From contig OX579636.1 in assembly GCA_951230915.1 (NCBI GenBank), positions 6,401,001-6,465,000 on the forward strand: 64,000 nucleotides of DNA. Reading direction: 5' to 3'. Under the pieces are notes generated by a model. It did no database searches, was not told the DNA's origin, and saw only the letters and a list, made by a program, of their open reading frames with translations. The DNA is from Antitrichia curtipendula. Its lineage: Eukaryota; Streptophyta; Bryopsida; Hypnales; Leucodontaceae. The position numbers and the translations under genes are program-made. Below, one piece after another: positions 38,901-49,482 of the stretch. The first letter of the stretch is position 1; each line of letters opens with the position of its first letter.

Positions 38901-40279
38901 CTAAATAGGAAAACAAAAATTAAAATTAAGTAAGAAACCAAGAAGATAACAAACACAAAAAATACAAAACCAAAATTAAAATAAAATATCATGGATAGGA
39001 AATGAGATTAGAATTAAATTGAAAATAAAAAATTAAGAAATAAAGAAAATAAAAAATGAATGAAAAACAAAAGACTAGAAGTAAGAAATGAAAATAAAAG
39101 TAAATTAAAACCACAAAAATAATAAACAAAAAAAGACACAAAAGAAGTTAGTGAAGTTAAAACTAAAGCTATGCCACTAACATAGAGGTAGACACACAAA
39201 AATGGGGGTAAAAACACTAAATTAATGGATTTTTTTTCATTTAGGAGGGAGTACAGTAGTACACTAATTTAGCAAGTCTACTGTGAAGTAGTGCATTTCA
39301 CACTAACGTAGCACAATTACAGTAAATTGATGTATTTTGCACTAACTTAGAGTATTTTACAAGAATTTAGTATATTAATAGTGGATTAGTGTAGGATGAA
39401 AATGAAATGAACTTAGGGCATTATTGTGGTTGGTTACAGGAAAATTAGGATTTGAGACTCTTCTCTCTCTCACAAGTTTTTGGTATATTTTAGAATGTAT
39501 GTGTTTTTTGAGCATTTTATAGGCATTTCAAGCATGAACTGTGAGAGATTGCAGAAGAAATCCATCTAAGACAATTTGTCAAGTAGGTTTCAACATTTTA
39601 TGGGAGAAAATGGATGGAAAGTAGAGTTTTTTAGTTCAGATGGAAAATTGCTTGAGAATGATTGGGAAATTTGAGTTGAGACTTGCATTGCCAACTTTGG
39701 CAAGTGAAAGCAAGAGAATGGCAATGTGAATTGGGCTGAAAATTAATGAAAAGGTGTGCCTTGAAGCTGGCTTTCTAAAAAGCCTAGGCTTGATTTATTT
39801 GGAGCACACACAAGGCGGTGGTAATTGATTTTATGGCGGAAGGTTTACTGCTGCAAGACTTTTAGAGCTGCAGCTTTAGAGAGCAATTGTGAGAAAACAA
39901 CAAAGTGGATTAGGCTGAATTTTGGAAGGAAGTAGATATTCAAAATAAATCTTTCTAGAAAACTAATGATTTATTGATTTAAAGCAAGGATGAAGCACTA
40001 AAAATTGTTTTTGTGGTGGGAGGTCAGCTGCCCTATTGGCGATGAATTGTGTTGTGTCTCTTATTGTTCTTGTAAATCCAATTGAATTTGAATGTAATAA
40101 TGATTACAATCCATATTCGGTCTTGCATGCTTGAGTATGTTTCCCATGGACTTGTATGATTTGGATGCCTAAAAAGAATGCATAATTAGTGAGTTTCATT
40201 TTTTAGGGTTTTAGGGCACATGCAAAAGAGTTGCTCAAATTGGATTAAAATTAGGGGTGGTGCTTTTGAATGATAAGAT
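35916..40279. other. AT-rich gene-free DNA
   Basis: No supported gene. A strand-asymmetric A-rich tract lies at about 38750-39200 (long runs of aaattaaaa and aagaaa on the plus strand). A homopolymer junction (c)8(a)10 lies at 36395. A short tandem of gtgcatttcacactaa-type phrases lies at about 39290-39370. Most of the rest is probably ancient repeat. Confidence 0.45.
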
Positions 40280-41567
40280 CACTATAAGAAAACAGGGTTT
40301 TTTTTTATGTTGCAGAAAACATGAGACAGCGTCTTGTTTGACGCGGAAGTAATCGGCGGAGATGTCTCCTAAAATCCGTTTGAATTGACGGGCAAAAAAC
40401 GTGCAAAAATCACAAAAAACGCGTCGTTTCCAAGCTTGTTTTTTCCTGATGTCACACATGACAAGGTGAACAAAGGTCTACAAAGGTCGACATGTGGAGG
40501 CCACGTAAGCGCCATGTCAGCGCCACATGCTCGACCACTGCCACGTCATCTTTTTTTCCATCCACGCCATTGCTAATGTGGTCTTTGACGTGGAGGCGGG
40601 AAACTGTAACGTGGAGGCCACGTCAACTCATTTTGTGTCATTTGAATAATTTAATGGTGTTTCTTGAGATGTCAAATTAGACATTTTTTGCAACGTCAAA
40701 TTACATGTTTTTTCAAACATCAATTGCTACATACCCTACCTACAAGGCAATATCAATAAAAATTTAATATAAATTAAAAAAATAAAATGAACAAAAAAAA
40801 ATTCTAAATTCAACAAAAATTGAAGAAAACTTACCATCAACCATTAAGAGAATTTTTAATGGCCAAATGAAGGAATTACTTCATTAAAAGTTAATAAAAA
40901 TGAAGGACAAAGACATTGTATTTATATCCATTCTCTGCCCATGGAAAGACAAACAATATGGGATAAGTAGAATATGGTTATTTCACTTGTTTACATGTCG
41001 ATGTTGTTTTTGACGTGTACATGTTCTTCTAAACATAGAGATGTTGTTTCAAACATCTCAACGTTTTTGTGGACATTTCACTTTGAACGCAATTTTTTTT
41101 TGATATATCCCATATCAATTGTCTCTCTTCCACCTCCCCACCTGTATAAAGACTATCTGTTTTCATCCATGGAACACATCCATTTTCATCCATCCATTTT
41201 TCTTTTTTTTGGAAAGTATGCCACATCATTGCCTTTTTCCTAAATTTTTTATATAAGGTCAATATTTTTCCATTGACCGTAGTAATTTTTAGTAATTTAT
41301 CCATAATGAAAGTGGACTTCATGCTGACGTGGTAGTCTATGTTTTTTGAGATGTCACAACAAAACATGAGCTTGTTTTTTTAAACATCGTTAAAAACATC
41401 TTTGTCTACGGTGACATCTACTTGTTTTCCAACTTAATCTCACACGTTTTTTGCAACATCAAATCAAATTCACTCTTTTGCACCCGTTCACTGCTTAACG
41501 CGTGACATCTTAGCAAACATGGCACGTTTTGGTTCAACGACAGCAAAAATGGGGTTTTCTTATAGTG
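40280..41567 (+). mobile_element. CACTA-type non-autonomous element F, copy 1 (1288 bp)
   Basis: Ends CACTATAAGAAAAC and GTTTTCTTATAGTG form inverted repeats. Flanking triplets are gat and gtt, so the 3-bp duplication is imperfect. The interior carries several gacgtgg/ccacgtc motifs (40565-40625) and TATA-like runs. Nearly identical, in reverse, to 48196-49482, and more diverged from 61802-63131. No transposase is encoded, so it would depend on a CACTA element elsewhere. Confidence 0.8.
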
Positions 41568-41799
41568 GTTGGTCGGAAATTTGAGAAGTCCTATTTGGTG
41601 GAGCTGTAATTAAAGGATCAATTGATAATTTGAAGAGGGAGATGTTGCATGTGATGGAAGTTTACTTTGGATAATTTGAGAAAAATAAAATATGTTGATG
41701 TTACAAGATTTTTATGTGAAGAACGAGTGAGAGAGTGATTTTATGATGTGGAGAAAGAGGCTGAGAGAGTTTTAAAGTTGATTGTGAGAAGTGTACGAA

Positions 41800-42230
41800 G
41801 ATGAGTAGGCCGTTGTGATGAACTCATATTTTTGTAACGGTGATTTAAATTATCAATTTGGTTAATCAAAGTAAAATTACATACCAAATTGGTTGCTTGT
41901 TGTGCATATGATGAATGTGAATGTGATTGTGTTGTTGAATTAGCAGTTAGAGTGTTGAAGTATGTGTTAAGTTAATTGTTTGAATTGCAAAATTAATTGA
42001 GTGAAGTGTCGTTGTAGCAATGTTTTTGGCTATGAAATTTCAAATTAGATTATTGAATTTAAATTGAGATATTTCAATTTTAAATATTGAATCTATTAGC
42101 ATAGATTCCTACTTGACCATTCCCTTGGAACGAACTTATTATACTAAATGGATAATTCCCAAATAGTTCATTATTTTCCTTCAACATTTGACGTTGCTGC
42201 CGGGGAGACAATGTAGTAAGTTGGTAAAAA
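41800..42230 (+). mobile_element. Ty3/gypsy-like LTR end and leader remnant
   Basis: The segment ccattcccttggaacga (about 42117), followed 60-70 bp later by ttgacgttgctgccggggag (about 42189), resembles the junction between the 5' LTR region and the internal start of many plant Ty3/gypsy elements, where a tggcgccgttgccgggga-type motif is common (pattern from memory). No pol domains follow. A TTAA element (42444-43376) is inserted just downstream. Confidence 0.45.
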
Positions 42231-42443
42231 TTTACAAAAAAAATTCAATTGCTAATAGGTCTAATTTTAAACTATTGACACCAAAATGGTCTTTTATTAC
42301 ATTCATTTACTTGACATGGGTGTAGTACATTAAGAGAATTTTAATCTATTGGATATTGCTTCCAAATAAAATGATGGATTATTCAAAAAGAAGTAAAAAA
42401 TCACATATTTATCTTGAAGTTATGGTAGACAAATGAATGTTAA

Positions 42444-43376
42444 CCCCTAAATGTCCAAACTGCCTTTTTTGGCAACATAGCGCTTTTGGGCAGCTCATTG
42501 CGTATGGAGTTTTTGTTTTTTGTTGCTGAAATTTTCACACAATATGGAGACGAGGTTTATCTTTAAGGCCCAACAATTTTCATAACTTTTGACTTCATTG
42601 TTCAAAAGTTATTGCATGATCTGTAATTTTCAATGCTCGACGGGCAGCCCAAAAAAAAATCTAAAAAATCTAAAAAAAAACTTTTTTCAAAATAAAAATT
42701 TGAAATTGGCTCTTTAGATTTGTATATACTTGGAAAGCTTTGAATCATTCCATTTTGATTTATGAGTTGAAAGTTATGAGGTGCTCTAGTTTGCGGGTAG
42801 TTATGGATTTCCTACTCAAAAATAAACTTTGGAGTCCTTAATTTAACTCAATTTTTAATATTTTTTGAAAAAAAAGAAGCATATAATATAAATTGTTTAT
42901 TAATATATTACCACCTTTGGGATTAGAATTTTTCAATTTTATAATTAAATTCTTAACAATTTAGTGTTTTGAATCATTCTCTACTTCTTTCTACTTGCTA
43001 TACTTTTTCTATATGTTGTACAATTCCAAATGATCTAAAATTTTTTAAGCATGTAGCCAACTTGACTTGAAAAATTAATCCAAAGAAGCACAATCATTTT
43101 GGAGATTTTTTCATACAAATGTGACCTTGTGAAGTGCAGCTGCCCGTATTTTTACAGGGCTAAAAAAATGAGTTTTGTCACTTCAAACGTTAAAATCTTG
43201 CGATCTACACGGTGAAAAATTCTGAATTTTTTTCCACATATTTCCAAACTAGTTTACTACAAGATCCTACGGTTACTTGGTCCAAAAATGTTTTTTTATC
43301 TAAAATTTGGTGCTTGTATCAAAAATGGCAGTTTTGGACTGTTTTTGGTGAAAACATAGTCTCCGATGTTTAGGGG
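42444..43376 (+). mobile_element. piggyBac-like MITE, family A, copy 4
   Basis: TTAA at 42440-42443 and 43377-43380. Ends are CCCCTAAATGTCC and GATGTTTAGGGG. The interior matches the other family A copies, for example cttgcgatctacacggt..aaaattctgaa and atcctacggttac near 43190-43280. It is 933 bp and non-coding. It separates the gypsy-like leader on its left from the coiled-coil relic on its right. Confidence 0.7.
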
Positions 43377-43387
43377 TTAATCCATAT

Positions 43388-44272
43388 ATGGAAGTTCCAA
43401 GTATGTCTATTCAATCTTGTCCATTGGAGCCTGAATTTACAAGAAATGATGTTAAATCTAGAATTGATTATGCTTTGGAGGAATCAAATTCAGTGAGGAA
43501 TCAAGTAAAAGAATTGACAAAAAAATTCGATGAACAAGAAATCTATTGGAAAACTATATATAATTCAGTAATTGCACAACGTAACAAGGCTGAGGGAAAT
43601 CTTTTGACAATTAGAAATGATGCTCAATACAACCAAAAGAACAATGAATTGTGTATTGAATCTCTTAAAAATGAATTATCTACAAAATCAAATGATTTAT
43701 CAAAAGCATTGGAAGAAAATTAAAAAATGTCAAATATTGAAATACGTTTGAGACTTGAGATAGAAGAATTACTGAAAAAAAAAAATTGAAAAGGATGAAG
43801 TAACTTCAAAGCTCAAGATGAATCAATTGGAAGCTAATTATTCAACAAAAATGACTATGTTGCAGTTACAATTTTTTTTTATCAATGGCAACAATATTTT
43901 TCTCTACAAGTAAGATCAATAAGGATTTAATTCAAGATTTATTATGCAAAAGAAATTGGATGTATTATCTTCAGAACTAGAAAATTTAGATAATAAATTT
44001 ATGATTATTTCTAATGAAAAGCATGATCTTCATGTTTAAATCAATATTCATAAAAAAAAAAATGTTTTACAAAAAAAAAATTTAATGAATACATTCAATT
44101 AAAAGATAAAAATACAAATGAGCTCAAAGATATGATATATTATTTATATAATAATTTTGTCCTTGTTAAACAAAAATTGGCTAATTTAAATAATTCAGTA
44201 GAAACAAGACGTGTGGGCCCTCGAGAATCACCTTCAAAAATATATATTAAAAATAATTTGAATCTATTATAA
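43388..44272 (+). pseudogene. Coiled-coil protein relic broken by stops and frameshifts
   Basis: The first 111 codons (43388-43723) are open and predict a long coiled coil with heptad-like spacing (VRNQVKELTKKFDEQEIYW, LKNELSTKSNDLSKALEE). After the stop at 43721, similar K/E/L/N-rich coiled-coil sequence continues in changing frames (LRLEIEELLKKK, LDVLSSELENLDNKF, LVKQKLANLNNSVETRR) to about 44272, with breaks at runs of A. It lies in the expected position for a gag-like product of the gypsy-like remnant upstream, although coiled coils of this type are not diagnostic. No protein family is recognised. Confidence 0.5.
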
Positions 44273-44425
44273 AGATTTTAATTTTTTATTCATGAATAGT
44301 CTTTATACTTAAAACTAACACTGGAAAATAACCACATAGGTGCCTGGTTGCCCACAATACCCTTAACAAACAACCATTTAGTCTAGATGTTTTTGTCAGT
44401 ATCTTTGAGAGTATTTTGCTCAGAT

Positions 44426-44460
44426 CACTACAAGAGAAAGGGGTGTTTTAAGTATAGTCC
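44426..44460 (+). repeat. Possible isolated CACTA-type terminus
   Basis: CACTACAAGAGAAAGGGGTG resembles the ends of the F elements (CACTATAAGAAAACAGGG). No matching opposite end was found, so it may be a solo end or chance. Confidence 0.25.
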
Positions 44461-45509
44461 TAGAGATAACATTTTAAGTAATGACCTTTTTAGGAGATTT
44501 TCAATAATAACTTACAAAATATTTGTGTCTTTCTAGCAAGAAGATCTAATCTAGCTCAAATTGTGACAAAGCACCAGAAATTCAACACTTTTGTAATCAG
44601 GTTGATCAGTTAAGTATTAGATATCTAAGGGTGTAGGAAGCAAGTTGAAAGGAGAGAAGGTTATGAGTTGCAACTTGTAATGGCAATGGTGATGGGTTGC
44701 CAATGGGACGGTGCCACGTGAGCGTTGAAAACTCAACAACCAGTTATGGGAATTCATAGCATGGTTGATGCGTCTCTCAAATAACGTCCAGTCGTCCCAT
44801 ACAAATTTGGCCGGATGAGGAAACCAAACGGAAGTACCAAGTAATCACTAAGGATGGGTTGTTGTTCCCTGGAATCTCCGACTAGTCTTGACATCCAGCT
44901 TATTTTCAATATTCCAGCATGAATTGATACATGTTGTAACCCCCAATTGTTGAGCCACGCTTGTTAGTTTCGTTATGATGAAAATGTTTCACTCAGAACT
45001 TGGAAAAATGAAACAAAGCAATTCTGCAATGAACTATTGAAACTCATCTGAATCAATAGGTCAGATTTGAAGTAATGATTTTATATTGTATAAATTAGGT
45101 TACAGGTAATGGCGTTTTGCTAAAAGAAGGATTCACTTTGCTATTTGGATTCAGGGAAAGTCTCTGTTTTAGAATGTTGTTGACATTGAAACTATGTTCC
45201 TACAGCTGAAGATGAAATACGCGCAAAGCTCAAAATCAATGCTCTTTCATTTTTATAAAGTGCAAAAGTGGTAGTATAAAATGTTAAAGTGGTGCTCCAA
45301 ATTTCAACATTCATCCACATATTGGATAGAAAACATCATATTAATATATACCACATATCTATAATTTTGTTTCTATCCACAATTTGGAGATTTCATCCAA
45401 GATTTTTTCTTAATTTGAAGTTTTTTGGCGAAAAAATTCATAAATTGTCATCATTTTTAGCTAAATTATTTTTTTGTGAGTACTATAAAGTCAAAAAATA
45501 AAGCCCTAA

Positions 45510-46545
45510 TTCAGAGTGAATCGGATTGGTGGAGTCATGTTCACTGGAGGCCTTGGTGCTGCGCATTGGGTCCCAATGGAGCACTGCCTGGCCTCGAATG
45601 CAACTCCAAAGGAGAATTTGGTGCAGAGAGTGTTGACTGTAACTGATGAGGCTTCAGAGTTTGCATCCATTGCGCACCCGGTGGCAAGGTGAATTTCTGT
45701 TGTTGGTTCATTCAATTGTCGGTGTGGGGTGGTCGGTTGCGCAATTTTAGAATTTTAGAATCACGGTAGCAATGTGAATGCAACGATCTTTGTTTCTGTC
45801 GAAATTGATTCGAGAACTGAGCGGAGATAGCATAGAACCTCTTTCTCATGTGAAAATTTGCAAGTGAAGCAATTGGAAGAGCTAGGCATTGTTTCACTTT
45901 CTGATTTATTTTAGATCAACTCATCATAGAAGAGTATTCTCTCCTAAGGAAAACTCCCTTTTTTCCAGGTCAAGAATTATATGAGAATTGATGAACATCA
46001 AATTTTTCCTGAAGTGTGAGGACGAATGGTAATTATGAGAACCTATTGTTCAAGCTCCTCTCTCAAACCTTTCATACTAAATTATATTCTGCAGGACTTT
46101 GCTTTCATAGGTGACTTTCCCCACAGTTTGGTGACCTGCTCATTTGCATTTCTGTATTTGATGCTTCTACTACTTAAATTTCTTGTGCAGGTAAATTATG
46201 TTCTGCATTCCTCATTCACTATTTTCTAGAGTTTATAGACTTTGCTCGTACTGCCAATATGGAGAGGCAGGTATGATATACGGTGTTTGTCCTGGATGCT
46301 TCAAAACAATTGCGCATATTATCTAGTGATTGGGCTAGAAAATGCCTATATTTCAAGATAGCTGGATGAGATTTTTTTAATATTCCAATTGATACTCCAA
46401 GTAAGAAAGCTTGTCCTGATGCCTCACTGCTTGAGCGGGAGGTTGGATGTGACTTAATCAACATGCTTAAAACTGTTTGTATGACAATGCTTGCGTTGAA
46501 GAAGCTTCGTGCCAGTCTGAAGATTCTGCGGGACAAGGGCTGAAA
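45510..46545 (+). pseudogene. Scattered exon-like relics of an unidentified gene
   Basis: Plus-strand segments look coding in a locally less AT-rich stretch. One runs from about 45515 to 45691 (GGVMFTGGLGAAHWVPMEHC ... EASEFASIAHPVAR) and ends at an aag|gtgaat donor. Another, at about 46231-46270, lies behind a ttttctag acceptor (FIDFARTANMERQ). A third, 46285-46545, has LDASKQLRILSSDWARKCLY, a stop, then SLLEREVGCDLINMLKTVC and LKKLRASLKILRDKG. Frames change between them and stops intervene, so a functional gene is unlikely. The last block is loosely reminiscent of dynein heavy-chain C-terminal helices, but I would not name it. Confidence 0.3.
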
Positions 46546-46549
46546 TCCT

Positions 46550-48195
46550 AATTTTAATGACGTTCCCGCACCGGGCGTTCCTCGCTGGAAACGCCGATGT
46601 TCCCAATGTTGGGAGCGTCTGCGTTTCCAACGGGGCCCATAATAAAATTTTAAAAGAATATAATTGTTTAGAAAATAAAACAAGAAACGAAGACAAAGTA
46701 ATGATAAATAATGTATCTTATGAAACGAATCTTTTAGAAGAAAAAAACAAGTATGATGAATATTCTATTAAATACTATTAAATCTTATAATGAGACTTTC
46801 AAAATTCAAGTGATTATGAGCAATTATATAGAACATCATAAATAGAAGAATTTTATCATGATGAATGTGCTTGTGATTCTTCAAAATGCATGTAACAATG
46901 GAAATAAAAAGTCACATAAAAATTTCAGTGATCCAATAAAATCCTTATTAAGCATGCATTTTATAATAATTATTGCATTTTTCATTTTGAAATAAATATA
47001 TATGTTTGGAATCTTGGAATACAAAGTTTTTTATTTTGTTCAATTTTTCTAATTTGATAAAAAAATTCCTTAAGAATAATGGAAACAAAAGACCAAAGTT
47101 CAAAGGCAATTTTATGTATCATTTTAATTTTTCTAATTTTCAATGATATTTATAGTATTTGTCAATTAAAATGTATTTTTTAATTTTCATCCAAAAAATA
47201 TCAAAATTTTAACGGATGACTTAAATTGTAAATTAATTATGACAAAAATAGTAACCATATAAATATGTTGACACTCAATTAATTAAAATTATTCAAATAA
47301 TTTATTTATTATACTTCAAAGTAAAATAAATCATTTTAAGCAAAAAGAAGAGGCCAAAATGACTTAGTATTGAATTGGAATCAAATTCAATTCCAATATG
47401 ACAACTTTCAATAACATTCACTATAATCATGGTGCATGGAGGATGAGGGTGTTGGAGCTGATGTGTATCACTCAATTTTTGTTGGAGCCTATAAAGTAAT
47501 GATCTTTGATGCATGCAAGGAGTTGGGTATTAGTCATGGACTAGTAAAAGCAATTTATTTCGATTATGTGGCGCTTTGAGAAGAGCGTTCCAAATTGCCG
47601 AAAAAGTTAAAGATTGAAGAGATGAATCCATAGTTGCAGATTGTTTCAAACCTCTAGCCAAGTGAAGCAAGAAGAAGATGCTCAAGTAGGATGTTTGCAA
47701 GGAGTTGAGGACCAAGTTTGTATAGGGCTATGTAAATTGTAAAGTTGGAATTATTTTTAAAAAGTAACTAGTCTAGGCTCTTTCGTAGGTGTAAAGGAGT
47801 AGGAAAAGATCCCACTTTGATTTCAATCTGACTCGGTGTGCTCCTGATACACCAATCAACTCTACAAATAATTCTTAATTTTGCCAATTTTGGAGGATCT
47901 TGCCAATTTTGATACTTCTGACTATTGAAATGCCACAAAATTTGTTGGAGTGAATTATTAACATAAAAAAAGCTATGCTAATTCTTAGTGAGATTTTACT
48001 GCACCTCAAATAATTTCTACAAATTTTCCATTGTGAATTTTGGTGGTTGACTGTCTAAAAGAATATCTTTTGACTATCAAAAATTTCAAAACCTTTTGTA
48101 GAATCTTTCATAGAATCCCACAATACATGTGCAAGTTTATATAATTTACCTTGCACATTCACAAAGAAGAATCAAATCCCACTACCTCCTTTAAT
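46550..48195. other. AT-rich DNA with a few coding-like scraps
   Basis: No supported gene. A scrap at about 47555-47710 reads YFDYVAL, a stop, then EERSKLPKKLKIEEMNP, and may belong to the same decayed gene as 45510-46545. The rest is AT-rich. Confidence 0.35.
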
Positions 48196-49482
48196 CACTA
48201 TAAGAAAACCCCGTTTTTGTTGTCGTTGAACCAAAACGTGCCATGTTTGCTAAGATGTCACGCGTTAAGCAGTGAACGGGTGCAAAAGAGTGAATTTGAT
48301 TTGATGTTGCAAAAAACGTGTGAGATTAAGTTGGAAAACAAGTAGATGTCACCGTAAACAAAGATGTTTTTAACGATGTTTAAAAAAACAAGCTCATGTT
48401 TTGTTGTGACATCTCAAAAAACATAGACTACCACGTCAGCATGAAGTCCACTTTCATTATGGATAAATTACTAAAAATTACTACGGTCAATGGAAAAATA
48501 TTGACCTTATATAAAAAATTTAGGAAAAAGGCAATGATGTGGCATACTTTCCAAAAAAAAGAAAAATGGATGGATGAAAATGGATGTGTTCCATGGATGA
48601 AAACAGATAGTCTTTATACAGGTGGGGAGGTGGAAGAGAGACAATTGATATGGGATATATCAAAAAAAAATTGCGTTCAAAGTGAAATGTCCACAAAAAC
48701 GTTGAGATGTTTGAAACAACATCTCTATGTTTAGAAGAACATGTACACGTCAAAAACAACATCGACATGTAAACAAGTGAAATAACCATATTCTACTTAT
48801 CCCATATTGTTTGTCTTTCCATGGGCAGAGAATGGATATAAATACAATGTCTTTGTCCTTCATTTTTATTAACTTTTAATGAAGTAATTCCTTCATTTGG
48901 CCATTAAAAATTCTCTTAATGGTTGATGGTAAGTTTTCTTCAATTTTTGTTGAATTTAGAATTTTTTTTTGTTCATTTTATTTTTTTAATTTATATTAAA
49001 TTTTTATTGATATTGCCTTGTAGGTAGGGTATGTAGCAATTGATGTTTGAAAAAACATGTAATTTGACGTTGCAAAAAATGTCTAATTTGACATCTCAAG
49101 AAACACCATTAAATTATTCAAATGACACAAAATGAGTTGACGTGGCCTCCACGTTACAGTTTCCCGCCTCCACGTCAAAGACCACATTAGCAATGGCGTG
49201 GATGGAAAAAAAGATGACGTGGCAGTGGTCGAGCATGTGGCGCTGACATGGCGCTTACGTGGCCTCCACATGTCGACCTTTGTAGACCTTTGTTCACCTT
49301 GTCATGTGTGACATCAGGAAAAAACAAGCTTGGAAACGACGCGTTTTTTGTGATTTTTGCACGTTTTTTGCCCGTCAATTCAAACGGATTTTAGGAGACA
49401 TCTCCGCTGATTACTTCCGCGTCAAACAAGACGCTGTCTCATGTTTTCTGCAACATAAAAAGAACCCTGTTTTCTTATAGTG
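48196..49482 (-). mobile_element. CACTA-type non-autonomous element F, copy 2 (1287 bp, inverted)
   Basis: Reverse-complement copy of 40280-41567, with only a handful of differences in what I compared. Ends are CACTATAAGAAAAC and GTTTTCTTATAGTG; flanking triplets are aat and aac. With copy 1 it frames 41568-48195 as a large inverted repeat. Near-identity implies recent insertion or gene conversion. Confidence 0.8.

Noticed and set aside
39014..39217. Hydrophobic minus-strand frame rich in F, L and S
   Set aside because: It is the translation of an A-rich plus-strand tract, so apparent membrane segments are a composition artefact.
41029..41367. 112-codon minus-strand frame in element F, open in all three copies (also 48396-48734 and 62593-62931)
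   Set aside because: Most of the differences between copies 1/2 and copy 3 change an amino acid (seven of 112), so there is no sign of protein-level selection. Openness in copies 1 and 2 reflects near-identity of DNA.
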